Source: Yersinia entomophaga
Lineage (GTDB): Bacteria; Pseudomonadota; Gammaproteobacteria; Enterobacterales; Enterobacteriaceae
Assembly (NCBI RefSeq): GCF_001656035.1
Contig: NZ_CP010029.1
Coordinates: 2,181,076-2,245,075 of the forward strand
Direction of reading: 5' to 3'
DNA length: 64,000 nt
The notes below the pieces were generated by a model. That model did not search any database, was not told the DNA's origin, and saw nothing but the letters and a program-made list of their open reading frames with translations. A program made the translations under genes and the position numbers. Shown one piece after another: positions 1 through 10,792 of the stretch. How positions within the stretch are numbered: position 1 is the stretch's first letter; each line of letters starts with the position of its first letter.

Positions 1-83
1 AACAGCGGATGAGCGAGCTGGAAGCCAAATTTAACGCGGCGCCAGTTGCTGCGCAGGACGAAGCCGAGAAAACCGGCGAGTAA
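1..83 (+). CDS. ubiK: UbiK (YqiC) C-terminal end, partial
   Basis: Only the last 26 codons are present; the reading frame is open from the left edge of the window and stops at 81-83. The tail contains the coiled-coil-like stretch QRMSELEAKF followed by an Ala/Glu-rich end, which resembles the C-terminus of UbiK, the accessory factor of the aerobic ubiquinone biosynthesis complex. In E. coli this gene also lies upstream of hldE, which supports the call. Because most of the protein is outside the window, identity rests on a short tail and on gene order. Confidence 0.65.
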   Translation, partial: QRMSELEAKFNAAPVAAQDEAEKTGE

Positions 84-103
84 TTATTTCCAGCGTTCAG
101 CTT

Positions 104-128
104 AAAGGGGCTAGAATGCCCCTTTTTT
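104..128 (+). terminator. Rho-independent terminator after ubiK
   Basis: An 8-bp stem AAGGGGC/GCCCCTT with a short loop is followed by a run of T, 20 bp after the ubiK stop codon. Confidence 0.8.
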
Positions 129-134
129 CGTTGA

Positions 135-153
135 TAAAAAACATCTTAATGTT
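135..153 (-). terminator. Probable terminator of yjeH
   Basis: On the minus strand a small hairpin (AACAT, loop TAAG, ATGTT) is followed by T residues, just past the yjeH stop. It is weak, and the stronger hairpin at 104-128 may also stop this transcript. Confidence 0.45.
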
Positions 154-163
154 AGCCGATGAG

Positions 164-1414
164 TCAGCGATCAACCGTTGATATGGTTGTTTTTGGCAAA
201 ATGAGCCAAAGTCCCGCAAACATAACCAGAGCGTATAAACTCTTCCACCCAATCATCAACAGCAATATGCAGCACAGCAGGCTGCCAATCATCGCCATCC
301 AGCGTGAACGCCCTTTCAACAAGCGAATACCCGCCAACATACACAGCAAATAAATCAGCACGAAAATACCGTTGGCGTAGACGATCAGCATATCCAGCGG
401 CAGAGAAAACCAATAAGTCAGCAACGTAGCAGCCAGACAGCAACCCACTACGGCGCTAAGGGCATTGACCGGCGTTTGGCCAGCGGATAAGCGAGCCAAA
501 GGGCTTTCTGGGCGACTGACAGCCTGTGACCACACCATGCGAGCAAAACTCTGGGTATAAATATTCACACTGGCGAAGCACGCCAGATAGCCAATAATAC
601 AAGCGACCCAAAGTGCGCGCTGACCAAAAAGTTGCACCACTATGCCCGGTAGAGATGCGGCCGCGGCCTGCTCTGTGCCATAGGCATGGAAATGGAGTAC
701 GGCAACGGTACAACCCCAGTAAACCGCACCGGCCACCAACATGCCGATCAGCAAGGCGCGAGGAAAATCCCGTTTAGGATGGCGGAATTCTGTCGCCAGA
801 TGCGCAAAGGCTTCCAGACCGACAAAACACCAGAACATTACCGCTAATGCATTGAATATATTAGGAGGAGAAACATCGGTAATCGCTGGCCAGGGAATCT
901 GAGCGGGGCTGATATCCCCCCGCCACCAAATCGCCGCAACCAGAGCGATAATCAACAGGGCAATCAGAGTTTGAATATTGGCGCTGGAACCTGCGCTACG
1001 GGTGCCCAGTAGCCAAATCACCAGTAAAGTAGCCAGTTGCACTATCAGCAAGCCGGTAGCACTCCAGCCAAAGATGGCCTGCCAGAAGCCAGCGGCAATC
1101 TGCAATGCCGCTGGTAACCCCACGGGAATCACCGATAAAAACAGCCAGCCCGCCACTTTACCCAAACGTGGGCCAAACGCCATATTGACGAAATGAGCCG
1201 CGCCACCAGCACTAGGGAAATGACGCCCCAGCGCGGCGAAGGCGATAGCAATAGGGAACACCAGGGCAATCAGCAGTGGCCACGCCCATAGGCTGTCGTC
1301 GCCCGCCAGCATGGCGGCTAACGCCGGTACAGCAAATACGCCGGTGCCCAGCAAGGACGTAGATAACAAACCAACGCCCTGCGCCAACCCCAACTCCTGC
1401 TTCAATCCACTCAC
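164..1414 (-). CDS. yjeH: YjeH-type L-methionine / branched-chain amino acid exporter
   Basis: This 416-residue protein belongs to the APC (amino acid-polyamine-organocation) superfamily and is predicted to sit in the inner membrane with about twelve hydrophobic segments. The N-terminus MSGLKQELGLAQG and the segment LLSTSLLGTGVFAVPALAA match E. coli YjeH almost residue for residue, including the GTGVFA motif of helix 1 that lines the substrate site in this superfamily. E. coli YjeH exports methionine and branched-chain amino acids; the same role is inferred here. In E. coli yjeH lies elsewhere in the chromosome, so its place between ubiK and hldE is a lineage-specific arrangement. It is transcribed in the same direction as hldE, 60 bp downstream of it. 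Confidence 0.93.
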   Translation of the reverse strand: MSGLKQELGLAQGVGLLSTSLLGTGVFAVPALAAMLAGDDSLWAWPLLIALVFPIAIAFAALGRHFPSAGGAAHFVNMAFGPRLGKVAGWLFLSVIPVGLPAALQIAAGFWQAIFGWSATGLLIVQLATLLVIWLLGTRSAGSSANIQTLIALLIIALVAAIWWRGDISPAQIPWPAITDVSPPNIFNALAVMFWCFVGLEAFAHLATEFRHPKRDFPRALLIGMLVAGAVYWGCTVAVLHFHAYGTEQAAAASLPGIVVQLFGQRALWVACIIGYLACFASVNIYTQSFARMVWSQAVSRPESPLARLSAGQTPVNALSAVVGCCLAATLLTYWFSLPLDMLIVYANGIFVLIYLLCMLAGIRLLKGRSRWMAMIGSLLCCILLLMIGWKSLYALVMFAGLWLILPKTTISTVDR

Positions 1415-1474
1415 CGTACCGCCTTATGCCATTGGCCATGGCGCAGCATCCTTACCCTGATTCAGCGGATTGAG

Positions 1475-2905
1475 TTAACCGCGCCCGTTTTTGATCGACT
1501 GAATAATATTAGTAGTGGAAACACCGTCTTCAAAGTTAAGTACCTTAACTTCACCGCCTGCGGCCCAGACTTCAGCGCTACCGGCGATATCTTCAGGCTT
1601 ATAGTCTCCGCCCTTCACCAGTAAATCTGGTAGAACACCAGCAATTAAGCGCTGTGGCGTGTCTTCTTCGAAAGAAACGACCCAATCAACAGACTCCAAC
1701 GCACCCAACACAATCATGCGTTGATCCAACGGGTTAACCGGACGTTTCTCTCCTTTCAGGCGTTTAGTGGACGCATCACTGTTAACCGCGACAATCAAAC
1801 GATCGCCCAGTTTACGGGCGTTAGCCAGATAAGAGACATGACCTGCGTGCAGGATGTCAAAAATTCCGTTGGTCATGACGATTTTTTCACCGCGCTGACG
1901 CGCCTGAGCCACCGCAGTTTTAAGCTGTTCTTCGGTCATCACGCCAAAACCAGTACTGGCACGGCCACGGATGGCGTTTTCCAGTTCGATCGGAGAAACC
2001 GTTGAAGTACCCAGCTTGCCCACCACGACACCTGCGGCGGCGTTCGCCAGGAAGCAAGATTCTTCCAGCGTTTTACCCGCGGCCAATGCCGAAGCCAATA
2101 CGCCAATCACAGTGTCACCCGCGCCGGTTACATCGAACACTTCCTGCGCCTGAGTTGGTAAGTGCAGCGGCGGCTGCCCCAGTTGCAACAAGGTCATTCC
2201 CTGCTCGGAGCGCGTCACCAGCAGCGCTGACAGCTCGAAATCAGCAACCAGTTTCATACCGCGACTCACTAACTCATCTTCGGTTTTACAATGCCCTACT
2301 ACCGCCTCAAATTCAGACAGATTAGGCGTCAGCAGGGTTGCACCGCGATAGCGTTCAAAATCACTGCCTTTCGGATCGATAAGCACTGGTACCTTAGCCG
2401 CACGCGCCAATTTTATCATCTGCTGAACGCTAACCAGAGCGCCTTTGGCGTAGTCAGAAAGCACCAATGCGCCAATATGAGGCAATGCCTGCTGGATACG
2501 ATCAAACATAGGCTGAGGATCGACACCGTCAAATCCTTCTTCAAAATCAAGGCGGATCAACTGTTGGTTACGGGAAAGCACCCGCAGCTTGGTAATGGTA
2601 GGATGCGTTGGCAGAGACACAAAATCACAGCGCACGTTGACTTCATTCAGCTTGCTGGTCAACGCCCGCGCCGCATCATCAATGCCGGTTAAGCCAACCA
2701 ACTGTGACGCGGCACCCAGGGAGGCGATATTCATAGCAACGTTAGCTGCACCACCCGGACGCTCTTCGATAGTGTCCACTTTCACCACTGGCACCGGTGC
2801 TTCCGGCGATATCCGACTGGTCGGCCCATACCAATAACGGTCCAACATCACGTCGCCAACCACCAGTACACCAGCGCGGCGAAAATCGGGCAGTGTAACT
2901 TTCAT
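1475..2905 (-). CDS. hldE: Bifunctional heptose-7-phosphate kinase / heptose-1-phosphate adenylyltransferase HldE
   Basis: A 476-residue cytoplasmic enzyme that phosphorylates D-glycero-beta-D-manno-heptose 7-phosphate at C1 and later adenylylates the 1-phosphate, making ADP-heptose for the lipopolysaccharide inner core. Residues 1 to about 315 are a PfkB/ribokinase-type kinase domain with the catalytic signature DVTGAGDT near residue 262. From about 340 there is a nucleotidyltransferase domain with the [16 protein letters not shown] motif, including the HxGH signature. The length equals that of E. coli HldE (477). A terminator of the upstream gene glnE lies in the 318-bp gap before it, so it probably has its own promoter there. 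Confidence 0.97.
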   Translation of the reverse strand: MKVTLPDFRRAGVLVVGDVMLDRYWYGPTSRISPEAPVPVVKVDTIEERPGGAANVAMNIASLGAASQLVGLTGIDDAARALTSKLNEVNVRCDFVSLPTHPTITKLRVLSRNQQLIRLDFEEGFDGVDPQPMFDRIQQALPHIGALVLSDYAKGALVSVQQMIKLARAAKVPVLIDPKGSDFERYRGATLLTPNLSEFEAVVGHCKTEDELVSRGMKLVADFELSALLVTRSEQGMTLLQLGQPPLHLPTQAQEVFDVTGAGDTVIGVLASALAAGKTLEESCFLANAAAGVVVGKLGTSTVSPIELENAIRGRASTGFGVMTEEQLKTAVAQARQRGEKIVMTNGIFDILHAGHVSYLANARKLGDRLIVAVNSDASTKRLKGEKRPVNPLDQRMIVLGALESVDWVVSFEEDTPQRLIAGVLPDLLVKGGDYKPEDIAGSAEVWAAGGEVKVLNFEDGVSTTNIIQSIKNGRG

Positions 2906-3149
2906 CCCATAGCTCCAAAACAGATCATTATATTGTGGCGGATAATATCACAGGCTTTCGTTTACCAATAAAATCGGTTTTGCCTTATTACCTCAGGTAG
3001 ATGAATTTCAGTACAGGCAAAGGGATTTGAATAGCGGTTTTTTCCCCTTTTGCGCAGTGCATGGCAAAAAACCGGTGTCAGAGGCAACATGCCGCAATGA
3101 AAAGGGCTATCCACTTCCCATCCACTGCCAATTTCAATTTACAGGTCAG
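2906..3149. other. Intergenic region upstream of hldE
   Basis: Non-coding, AT-rich, holding the presumed hldE promoter. No promoter hexamers stand out enough to be placed with confidence. Small reading frames running into this region lack plausible starts. Confidence 0.5.
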
Positions 3150-3171
3150 AAAAAGGGGCGATATTCGCCCT
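3150..3171 (-). terminator. Terminator after glnE
   Basis: On the minus strand GGGCGA, loop ATA, TCGCCC is followed by CTTTTT. It lies 53 bp past the glnE stop codon and separates glnE from hldE. Confidence 0.75.
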
Positions 3172-3223
3172 ACAGACTATTTCCAATAGATAATTAATAA
3201 AAATGATAAGAAAAGTGAAATAG

Positions 3224-6058
3224 TTATCCCAGCCAATGTTGCCAGCTAGCGGCCACCTGCTCTCTCTCGGCAATAAAGCAATCGGCGGCAACTTTGCTGG
3301 ATAGCTCCTGTAAAGCCAGATGGTGAATCTCATCCCGCATGGTGACGTAGGCTTGGGTCAACGCCACCGCTTCCTGCTGTTCCATAATGCCGTAATTGGC
3401 CATCAGCTCGAAAATACGCACGTTATCAGACCAACGGGTTAAACGCGGCTCACCGGCGGCGTAGCGCAATACCAGATACTGGGCGATAAACTCGATATCG
3501 GTAATACCTCCCGCATCGGCTTTAATATCAAAGGTATCCCGCTGTTTACTGCCTAAGTGATTGCGCATTTTCTCACGCATTTCGCGCACTTCCTGCTGCA
3601 ATGTCAGATCGTTACGCGGTTGACACAAAATACGCTGGCGAATGGCCACAAATTCCTGCTGCAGGCTTTCATCGCCATACACCATGCGTGCCCGCACCAG
3701 CGCCTGATGTTCCCAGGTCCAAGCTTCGCTTTGCTGATATTCTGCAAAGGCTTCAATGGTGCTCACCAGCATCCCTGACTCACCGGAAGGGCGTAAGCGT
3801 GCATCCACTTCATATAAAATACCCGATGAAGTGCGGGTGCTAAACAGATGCATCACGCGCTGCGCCAGACGCAGATAGAACTGGCGGCCATCGATACTGC
3901 GCTCGCCGTCCGTCATCACATCTAACGGACAGTCCAGCAGGAAAACCAAGTCTAGATCAGAGCTATATCCCAGTTCCCATCCGCCCAGTTTGCCATAACC
4001 AATGACGGCAAAACCGCGCCCTTCCCGATTTTGTAAATGAGTTGGCTGGCCGTAGCGTTTGACCATTTGATTCCAGGCTTGTTGAATCACCGCGTCAATA
4101 ATGGCTTCGGCAAGATAGGTTAAGTGATCGCTCACTTTCATTACCGGCAGCGCTTCAGTGATATCGCCGGCAGCAATTCGTAGCTGCTGCGCCTGTTTAA
4201 ACTGACGCAACGCTTCCAGTTGTTGCTCCTCGTCATCCTCCGGCACCCGCAGTAAATACTGACGCAATTCATCACGATAAGCGCCAGGAGCAAGGGGTTG
4301 ATACAGCGAATGAGGATCGAGTAATTCATCCAATAAAAGCGGGTAACGCGCAAGCTGGCTGGCCACCATCGGTGAAGCGGCGCACAGCTTAATAACGTGA
4401 GTCAGCGCTGCATGGTATTCCAGCAGCAGCTCCAGATAGGTGGTACGGGTCACAATGCTCAACAGCAGTTGAATCAGGCGGCTTAGAGCGATATCCGCAT
4501 CGCGACGCGGACAAACCTCCGCCAGCAAACGCGGCATCAGTTGATCCAGCTTATCCCGACCGCGCGGCCCAATGGTGCGTTTATCCACGTCATGACGGAA
4601 AGAAGCGAGCGTGCTAAGGAAGTGTCTGCGCGCATGTTCATCTAAATGCGGAGTCAAGGGCGCCAAATCACCTTCATCCAACGCATCCTGCCACAGACTG
4701 TTATACGAAACATAGCAGGCATCTTCGCCAACATCAGGGGTATCATCGCCAATTAGATCGTCAAATACCAAACGAACGGACTGCATGTGATTGTCCAGCG
4801 CATCCGTCAGCTCCGCCCAATTCCGTTTCCCCATTCCCCACGCCAGACGCGCTTGATTCAGCCCATCACTCGGCAAAGTTTGGGTTTGTTCATCACCAAT
4901 CGCCTGTAAAAGATTCTCTAAACGGCGTAAAAACAGGTAGCTGGTGCAGAGATAGTCAACCTGCCGCTGAGTGAGTAATCCCAGCTCTGATACCGCCTGT
5001 AGCGTGGGCAGCAACGCTCGTTCCTGCAAACGCGGCTCGCGGCCACCGCGAATCAATTGGAATACCTGCGTAATAAATTCGATTTCCCGAATTCCACCTG
5101 CGCCCAGTTTTATATTGTCTTTTAGGCCGCGGCGTCGTACTTCGCGGGCGATCATGCCTTTCATATTACGCAGCGATTGAATCACGCTAAAATCTATATA
5201 GCGACGGAATACGAAAGGCCGCAGAGTTCGACGCAGTTCCTGGCTATAATAATCCTCCGCACCGCCCATCAGCCGCGCCTTCACCATCGCATAACGTTCC
5301 CAATCGCGACCTTGTTCCTGATAATAGTCTTCCAGCGCGGCGAAGCTCAGCACCAGCGGGCCGCTATCGCCAAAGGGACGCAGCCGCATATCGACCCGAT
5401 AGACAAAACCATCAATAGTTTGCTGATCCAACGCCTTTATCAGCCGCTGCCCTAAACGAGTAAAGAACTGCGCGTTATCCAGCTCCCGGCGGCCACCTTG
5501 GGTATGGCCATTTTCCGGATAAGAGAAAATCAGATCGATATCAGAGGAAAAGTTCAGTTCTCCGCCGCCTAGCTTTCCCATCCCTAAAATCAGCAAAGGT
5601 TGTGGAACTCCCTCGCTATTACAAGGCGTTCCCCATTCTTTGCAGCAGGTTTGATACAGCCAATCGCGGCTGGCAATAATAATGCTTTCCGCCAGCCCGC
5701 TCAGCTGTTGCAAGGTTTCTTCCGTGGTACTGGTCTGCAACGCCTGCGACCACGCAATACGCACCATCATTCGCCGCCTGAATAAGCGCAGTGCCTTCAT
5801 CAGCGCGGCTTCATCCTGCACTTCGCTCAGCACCTGGCCCAGCCAATCCGGGTATCGTGGCCACTCATCCGCCTGCGGCGGCTGCTGGTGTAGCTCATCC
5901 AACCATTCGGGATGAATCAACAACATATCACTGACAAAATCACTTAGCGTCAGCACTGCAACGTCTTCTTCTGTTAACGTCCGGCTTATCGGAAGCTCAT
6001 GAAAACGCTGTACAATACTTTGCGCTTGCACCTGTAATTCTGAGGAGAGTGGCAACAT
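3224..6058 (-). CDS. glnE: Bifunctional glutamine synthetase adenylyltransferase / adenylyl-removing enzyme GlnE
   Basis: A 944-residue cytoplasmic enzyme (E. coli GlnE has 946) that attaches AMP to, and removes it from, a tyrosine of glutamine synthetase under control of the PII signalling proteins. Two nucleotidyltransferase domains are visible: the N-terminal adenylyl-removing domain with [16 protein letters not shown] at residues 161-176, and the C-terminal adenylyltransferase domain with [16 protein letters not shown] near residue 690. Both keep the paired acidic metal ligands (SSDxDL). The gene lies downstream of ygiF with a hairpin in the 48-bp gap, the same order as in E. coli. Confidence 0.97.
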   Translation of the reverse strand: MLPLSSELQVQAQSIVQRFHELPISRTLTEEDVAVLTLSDFVSDMLLIHPEWLDELHQQPPQADEWPRYPDWLGQVLSEVQDEAALMKALRLFRRRMMVRIAWSQALQTSTTEETLQQLSGLAESIIIASRDWLYQTCCKEWGTPCNSEGVPQPLLILGMGKLGGGELNFSSDIDLIFSYPENGHTQGGRRELDNAQFFTRLGQRLIKALDQQTIDGFVYRVDMRLRPFGDSGPLVLSFAALEDYYQEQGRDWERYAMVKARLMGGAEDYYSQELRRTLRPFVFRRYIDFSVIQSLRNMKGMIAREVRRRGLKDNIKLGAGGIREIEFITQVFQLIRGGREPRLQERALLPTLQAVSELGLLTQRQVDYLCTSYLFLRRLENLLQAIGDEQTQTLPSDGLNQARLAWGMGKRNWAELTDALDNHMQSVRLVFDDLIGDDTPDVGEDACYVSYNSLWQDALDEGDLAPLTPHLDEHARRHFLSTLASFRHDVDKRTIGPRGRDKLDQLMPRLLAEVCPRRDADIALSRLIQLLLSIVTRTTYLELLLEYHAALTHVIKLCAASPMVASQLARYPLLLDELLDPHSLYQPLAPGAYRDELRQYLLRVPEDDEEQQLEALRQFKQAQQLRIAAGDITEALPVMKVSDHLTYLAEAIIDAVIQQAWNQMVKRYGQPTHLQNREGRGFAVIGYGKLGGWELGYSSDLDLVFLLDCPLDVMTDGERSIDGRQFYLRLAQRVMHLFSTRTSSGILYEVDARLRPSGESGMLVSTIEAFAEYQQSEAWTWEHQALVRARMVYGDESLQQEFVAIRQRILCQPRNDLTLQQEVREMREKMRNHLGSKQRDTFDIKADAGGITDIEFIAQYLVLRYAAGEPRLTRWSDNVRIFELMANYGIMEQQEAVALTQAYVTMRDEIHHLALQELSSKVAADCFIAEREQVAASWQHWLG

Positions 6059-6075
6059 TTCGAATCCCTATACAA

Positions 6076-6100
6076 AACAGCCTGCAAAAAGCAGGCTGTT
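6076..6100 (-). terminator. Hairpin between ygiF and glnE
   Basis: A perfect 10-bp stem (AACAGCCTGC with GCAGGCTGTT) and a 5-nt loop lie in the ygiF-glnE gap. On the minus strand it is followed by TTTTG, so it may be an attenuating terminator that lets only part of the ygiF transcript reach glnE. Confidence 0.6.
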
Positions 6101-6106
6101 AATCAG

Positions 6107-7414
6107 TTAACGCGCAGCTCCGTTGAGCCAGAAAGCGGGCTGAGCCAACGCCTCTTTACGGGCGGTATCACGCCAGTGTCCCTGACGTTCAACAATAGCC
6201 TGTTGCAGACCAAACCATCCATCAATGTATGGATGCCATTCGCTCTGCGGATAGAAACCGGATAATAGCTGGAAAGAAAGAATCTGACGATTCAAGCGAG
6301 GCAACTGCGCCAGATAGCCATCGTCATCCATATGATGTGTAAAGGCTTCTTTCAAATCTGCAGCGCTGCGACTCAGCATAATATCAGCAAAACGCTTAAA
6401 GGAACCCTGTAGCTTTGACTGCCCTTTAGCATCGAGGAACGGACGCCAGCCAGCGTTAACCAGCCAAGATGTGAGCGCCAACTTACATTTAAGATAAGCG
6501 GCGCTGTAGCACAATTGTTCCGCCTCGGCATTTTTCGCCGCCAGTAAAGGTTCCAGCTCGGTCAAGAGTGCCCGCAGCTCAGTGCTGGCTTTACGTGGCA
6601 CCAAACCACCAAATACCGTCATGATCTGACGAATCATCGCTAACGCTTCGATTATCATGGCTTTTGCTGATTCATCGCCACGCAGCCACAGTTCTTCATG
6701 GTATTGCCAGTGATCCAAGGCCATTTCCAGACCCGCAGACATTCCCTGCTCAACGGTAGACTTAGGCGCAGGCTGCACCACCAACAACGGACGAACTTCC
6801 CGCGCCGGATTGCCTTTTGCCAAATGGTAGCCGCGCGCAGCTTTACTCAGGCTCCCCTGACGCAGACCGCCGTTTTGCGCCAGTTCTGCCGCCAACGCCA
6901 GAAGATCCGCCTGATTCCCCTGCTTTAGCTCCAGCTCCACTTCGTGCAAAGCTTCGCTGAGATCGTTGGCTGTAACATTGCCCAGATCCAAAGCCAGTTC
7001 AATCAGGCTTTGCTGGTAAGTAACTACCCACTTTTCACGCACAAAGTCGGTCTGGAATAGTGGTTTCAGTTCAGCCTGAAGTGCGGTGACATCCCAGCCT
7101 TCCGGCCAGATTTCCACAGGAAATTGCGCCAAATCCAACTCTGGTTTATCAATAGTGACATTATATTCTGGGCGCTGATGCAAACCGCCGACCACCTTGC
7201 CACCGGTTTTTATCGTCATTTCAAATTGCCCATCACAGCCGCGAATACGTAAGCCCATATCATGCTCGCGCAGGCGACCGTCTTCGGTTTCAAAGTAGAT
7301 ATTGGTCAGCGTTTGTGGCGCGAAATGTTCATGTGGCCAGGACGCAATCTGGCCCGGCAAGGCAGCAATGGCTGCTGGAGTAGCGATAAATTTTAATTCT
7401 ATTTCAACGGTCAT
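6107..7414 (-). CDS. ygiF: Inorganic triphosphatase YgiF (CYTH-CHAD)
   Basis: A 435-residue protein. The N-terminal CYTH domain begins with the EIELKF signature directly after the start and forms a triphosphate tunnel that hydrolyses inorganic tripolyphosphate. The C-terminal half is a CHAD domain rich in His and basic residues that binds polyphosphate. The frame is open to a further-upstream ATG at 7462, but that would add 16 residues (MAHNAHNLANIGVNEI) absent from E. coli YgiF, which starts just before EIELKF; the ATG at 7412-7414 is therefore chosen although its ribosome-binding site is weak. It heads the run ygiF-glnE and is divergent from ygiM. Confidence 0.92.
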   Translation of the reverse strand: MTVEIELKFIATPAAIAALPGQIASWPHEHFAPQTLTNIYFETEDGRLREHDMGLRIRGCDGQFEMTIKTGGKVVGGLHQRPEYNVTIDKPELDLAQFPVEIWPEGWDVTALQAELKPLFQTDFVREKWVVTYQQSLIELALDLGNVTANDLSEALHEVELELKQGNQADLLALAAELAQNGGLRQGSLSKAARGYHLAKGNPAREVRPLLVVQPAPKSTVEQGMSAGLEMALDHWQYHEELWLRGDESAKAMIIEALAMIRQIMTVFGGLVPRKASTELRALLTELEPLLAAKNAEAEQLCYSAAYLKCKLALTSWLVNAGWRPFLDAKGQSKLQGSFKRFADIMLSRSAADLKEAFTHHMDDDGYLAQLPRLNRQILSFQLLSGFYPQSEWHPYIDGWFGLQQAIVERQGHWRDTARKEALAQPAFWLNGAAR

Positions 7415-7728
7415 AATTTCATTCACACCGATATTTGCGAGATTATGGGCATTATGCGCCATTCGCGATAATTTGCCTGTTTTACACCGCTTTTTCTGTA
7501 CGAAAAGTCTCGTGCAGCAGGCGAGTCAAACCCTATTTTAACCTGATTTGCCGAGTCTGCCCTACTAGCTTGATCAGACTAATTTTAGTTTCTGAAAAAC
7601 CGGCGAAAATCGCGCTAAACCCGCACTGGCATTGAGAGTAAGATAGTTCTCATTCCGGTTTATGCGTTGCGTCGGCAAACTGAACCCTCTACTATCGTTC
7701 CATAAATTCACTCATAAACGATGATCTA
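7415..7728. promoter_or_regulatory. Divergent promoter region ygiF / ygiM
   Basis: This 314-bp non-coding gap must hold the promoters of both divergent genes. A possible ygiM promoter is TTGCGT (7667-7672), a 17-bp spacer and TACTAT (7690-7695). A small dyad TGAGA-N10-TCTCA lies upstream of it near 7633-7652. Both are suggestions from sequence alone. Confidence 0.35.
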
Positions 7729-8349
7729 ATGCAGAAATTACGCCTAATTTGTCTCGCAGTGCTAAGTCTAAGCATCAGTTGGGGCGCGCACGCTGAAGAA
7801 AAACGCTACATCTCCGATGAGCTAATCACCTACGTCCATAGCGGCCCCGGTAACCAATACCGCATTCTCGGCACGCTAAATGCCGGCGATGAAGTCACCC
7901 TGATCAGCGTTAACGAAGCGGCAGATTATGGCCAAATTCGCGACAGTAAAGGGCGTACCACTTGGATCCCAATGGATCAATTGAGTCAGTCGCCAAGTAT
8001 GCGAGTGCGTTTACCTGATTTGGAACAACAGGTTAAAACCCTGACGGACAAACTGGCTAATATTGATAATAGCTGGAATCAGCGTACCGCTGAAATGCAG
8101 CAGAAAGTTGCGGCCAGCGACGGCGTGATTAACGCGCTGAAACAAGAAAATGCAGCGCTGAAAAACCAATTGGTTGTCGCGCAGAAGAAAGTGAACGCCG
8201 TCAACCTACAGTTGGATGACAAGCAGCGCACCATTATTCTGCAATGGTTTATGTACGGTGGCGGCGTTGCCGGTATCGGTCTGCTGCTGGGTCTGGTATT
8301 GCCGCACCTTATCCCAAGCCGTAAGAAAAATAACCGCTGGATGAATTAA
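7729..8349 (+). CDS. ygiM: YgiM, SH3-domain membrane-anchored protein
   Basis: A 206-residue envelope protein nearly identical in layout to E. coli YgiM. A signal peptide is followed by mature sequence starting EEKRYISDEL, then a bacterial SH3b domain (about residues 25-90, with VHSGPGNQYRILGTL and TTWIPMDQL), a coiled-coil stretch (about 100-165) and one C-terminal membrane helix (WFMYGGGVAGIGLLLGLVLP) ending in a short basic tail. The molecular role is not established; the family is linked to cell-envelope functions. The gene is monocistronic with its own terminator. Confidence 0.93.
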   Translation: MQKLRLICLAVLSLSISWGAHAEEKRYISDELITYVHSGPGNQYRILGTLNAGDEVTLISVNEAADYGQIRDSKGRTTWIPMDQLSQSPSMRVRLPDLEQQVKTLTDKLANIDNSWNQRTAEMQQKVAASDGVINALKQENAALKNQLVVAQKKVNAVNLQLDDKQRTIILQWFMYGGGVAGIGLLLGLVLPHLIPSRKKNNRWMN

Positions 8350-8374
8350 TCGCGGAAACTGTAGATTGAATCCT

Positions 8375-8402
8375 ATCGGCTGCCATCAGGCGGCCGATTT
8401 TA
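8375..8402 (+). terminator. Terminator after ygiM
   Basis: A 10-bp stem with one G-T pair (ATCGGCTGCC / GGCGGCCGAT, loop ATCA) followed by TTTAT. Confidence 0.7.
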
Positions 8403-8490
8403 TTTGCTCGCCCCACCTCGCTATACTCTGGTCAGGCCTTAAGCCTCTTATTTCAGAATCATCGATACAATCGGTATCAGGAGAATAACA

Positions 8491-9744
8491 GTGAATATCT
8501 ACCTGGTCGGCGGTGCCGTACGCGACAATTTATTAAATCTGCCGGTCACCGAGCGGGATTGGGTAGTGGTCGGTGCCACTCCTGAGCAGTTGCTTTCTCT
8601 AGGTTATCAGCAGGTCGGCAAGGATTTCCCGGTATTCCTTCATCCGGTCAGCCGTGAAGAATATGCTTTGGCACGTACCGAGCGAAAATCCGGTCAGGGT
8701 TACACCGGCTTTACCTGCTATGCCGCACCGGACGTCACGCTGGAAGAAGATTTACTCCGTCGGGATCTGACCATCAACGCCATTGCCCGTAGCGCGGAAG
8801 GCGAACTTTTTGATCCTTATCATGGCCAAAAGGATCTGGAAAACCGCATTTTGCGCCATGTTTCTGACGCCTTTGGCGAAGATCCACTACGCGTACTGCG
8901 AGTCGCCCGCTTTGCCGCTCGCTTTGCTCATCTGGGCTTTTCTATCGCGCCAGAGACTCAGATATTAATGCGCCAAATGGCCGACAGCGGCGAGCTTTCG
9001 GCGCTCACGCCAGAGCGCGTATGGAAAGAAACAGAAAAAGCCTTAATCAGCCAGAGTCCACAAACCTATTTTCAGGTTTTACGCGACTGCGGCGCGCTGG
9101 CTGTGCTGTTCCCGGAAATTGACGCGCTGTTTGGCGTGCCTGCTCCGGAGAAATGGCATCCAGAGATTGATACCGGTATCCATACTTTGATGACGCTGGC
9201 CATTGCCGCACAGCTTAGTCCAGACATTGATATTCGCTTCGCCGCACTGTGCCACGATTTAGGCAAGGGACTGACGCCCAAAGAATTCTGGCCGCGTCAC
9301 CACGGCCATGGCCCCGCAGGTGTCAAACGGGTAGAGAAAATGTGCCAACGCCTGCGAGTACCCAATCCTATTCGGGATTTGGCAAAACTAGTGGCGGAAT
9401 ATCACGATTTGATTCATACCGTCGATAAATTGCGCCCGGAAACCCTACTCAAGTTGTTTGACGCCATTGACGTCTGGCGCAAACCGGAACGTTTAGAGCA
9501 AATGATTATGACCAGCGAAGCCGATGCCCGTGGGCGCACCGGTTTTGAAAATAATCCTTATCCGCAGGGCGATTATCTGCGCGCGGCCTATCAGGTTGCT
9601 AATGGCGTGTCGATCAAGGAAGTGGTTGCCAGCGGCCTGCAAGGTCTGGCGATTAGGGATGAAGTCAAACGTCGCCGCCAGCAAGCGTTGGCAGACTGGA
9701 AACTGACTCTCTGCGAAACTAACCAGAACAGCGAATTTCAATAA
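8491..9744 (+). CDS. cca: Multifunctional CCA-adding tRNA nucleotidyltransferase Cca
   Basis: A 417-residue enzyme that adds or repairs the 3' CCA end of tRNAs. It starts with GTG at 8491, preceded by CAGGAG; the next residues [11 protein letters not shown] align with the E. coli start. The class II nucleotidyltransferase head has GGAVRD followed by TERDWVVVG. The first catalytic carboxylate, Asp in E. coli (DRD), is Glu here (ERD), which keeps the charge. RRDLTINA and the template-forming [16 protein letters not shown] region follow. The C-terminal half is an HD domain (LCHDLGKG) with the phosphodiesterase/phosphatase activities found in gammaproteobacterial Cca. Confidence 0.96.
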   Translation: MNIYLVGGAVRDNLLNLPVTERDWVVVGATPEQLLSLGYQQVGKDFPVFLHPVSREEYALARTERKSGQGYTGFTCYAAPDVTLEEDLLRRDLTINAIARSAEGELFDPYHGQKDLENRILRHVSDAFGEDPLRVLRVARFAARFAHLGFSIAPETQILMRQMADSGELSALTPERVWKETEKALISQSPQTYFQVLRDCGALAVLFPEIDALFGVPAPEKWHPEIDTGIHTLMTLAIAAQLSPDIDIRFAALCHDLGKGLTPKEFWPRHHGHGPAGVKRVEKMCQRLRVPNPIRDLAKLVAEYHDLIHTVDKLRPETLLKLFDAIDVWRKPERLEQMIMTSEADARGRTGFENNPYPQGDYLRAAYQVANGVSIKEVVASGLQGLAIRDEVKRRRQQALADWKLTLCETNQNSEFQ

Positions 9745-9752
9745 ACAGGTGT

Positions 9753-9783
9753 AAAAAAGCCCTGTTAAATCAGGGCTTTTTTT
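9753..9783. terminator. Bidirectional terminator between cca and uppP
   Basis: AAAAAGCCCTG, loop TTAAAT, CAGGGCTTTTT is symmetrical and has T runs on both strands, so it can end both the cca transcript and the convergent uppP transcript. Confidence 0.85.
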
Positions 9784-9805
9784 GGCATTTATTAACTTAA
9801 AAAGT

Positions 9806-10630
9806 TTACATAAATACCCAATACACTGCCGCGGCCACTACAAAACGGTAAATAGCGAAAGGCACAAACGAGATTCGCTTAATCAATGACAGGAAGGTTT
9901 TGATAGCAATCAGCGCCACCACGAATGCCGTAGCAAAACCAACGGCAAACATCGGTAAATCGCCCAAAGTCAGGAAGTGCAGGCTCTTATACAAATCCAA
10001 TCCGCTGGCACCCAACATCATAGGTACGGCCAGAATAAACGAAAATTCAGATGCTGCATAACGGCTCACGCCGGTCAGCATACCGCCAGAAATGGTCGCC
10101 CCAGAGCGGGAGAAGCCCGGCCACAGAGCTAAACACTGGAAGCAGCCAATCATAAATGCCTGACGATACGTAATATCGTCCAACCCAACCGCTTTAGGGT
10201 TTTTAGGTTTCAGCCATTCCGCCGCCAGCAGCAGCAGGCCGCCGACCACCAAGGCGTACATCACACTTTGAGGCTGAAACAATGACTTTATCGCATCGTG
10301 GAATACCAGACCCAAGACGACCGCCGGAATCATGGCCAATAATATGTGCCCGAGCGTTAAATGACCGCCGGTCTGGCCATCGTTAGCCACTTTCTTACCG
10401 CCAAAGTGGATACCGATCAGGCCGAACAACCTGCGCCAGAACACCACGACCACGGCCAGAATCGAGCCTAACTGGATGATAACTTCGAAAGTTTCAGCTT
10501 TCTCACCGGTAAAGCCCAAGAGATGGCCCACGATGATCATATGTCCGGTTGATGATACTGGTAGAAACTCGGTTAAACCTTCGACCACGCCCAGAATAAA
10601 TGCCACAAACAGCGAATACATATCCGTCAT
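9806..10630 (-). CDS. uppP: Undecaprenyl-diphosphatase UppP (BacA)
   Basis: A 274-residue inner-membrane enzyme that removes a phosphate from undecaprenyl diphosphate, recycling the lipid carrier for peptidoglycan and other surface polymers; overexpression gives bacitracin resistance in E. coli. The two signature motifs are intact: [16 protein letters not shown] (about residues 17-32, catalytic Glu and Ser region) and [13 protein letters not shown] in the second half of the protein with its catalytic Arg. About eight hydrophobic segments are visible and the length matches E. coli (273). A folB terminator lies upstream, so uppP has its own promoter. Confidence 0.97.
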   Translation of the reverse strand: MTDMYSLFVAFILGVVEGLTEFLPVSSTGHMIIVGHLLGFTGEKAETFEVIIQLGSILAVVVVFWRRLFGLIGIHFGGKKVANDGQTGGHLTLGHILLAMIPAVVLGLVFHDAIKSLFQPQSVMYALVVGGLLLLAAEWLKPKNPKAVGLDDITYRQAFMIGCFQCLALWPGFSRSGATISGGMLTGVSRYAASEFSFILAVPMMLGASGLDLYKSLHFLTLGDLPMFAVGFATAFVVALIAIKTFLSLIKRISFVPFAIYRFVVAAAVYWVFM

Positions 10631-10663
10631 CTACGCTACCCATACCCAATAAGAGAAAACCAC

Positions 10664-10700
10664 AAAAAAACGGCAATGTTATAGAAAAACACTGCCGTTT
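10664..10700 (-). terminator. Terminator after folB
   Basis: On the minus strand AAACGGCA pairs with TGCCGTTT, extended by an inner GTG/CAT region, and ends in TTTTTTT. It lies about 90 bp past folB and before uppP. Confidence 0.75.
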
Positions 10701-10792
10701 AAATTCTATTAAATTGAAAACATCAACCGCCGTAATATGACCAGCTTATCAATGGATGGTTTCATTTTTATGGCACTTTGTCGCCAGAAAAA

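Noticed and set aside
3139..3333. A short minus-strand frame covering the glnE 3' end
   Set aside because: It overlaps glnE and the terminator at 3150-3171 and has no ribosome-binding site or family.
8491..8570. Asp-to-Glu change in the Cca catalytic motif (ERD in place of DRD) as an inactivating mutation
   Set aside because: The carboxylate is kept, the rest of the enzyme is intact, and I recall the same ERD in Yersinia Cca, so it is probably a lineage variant.
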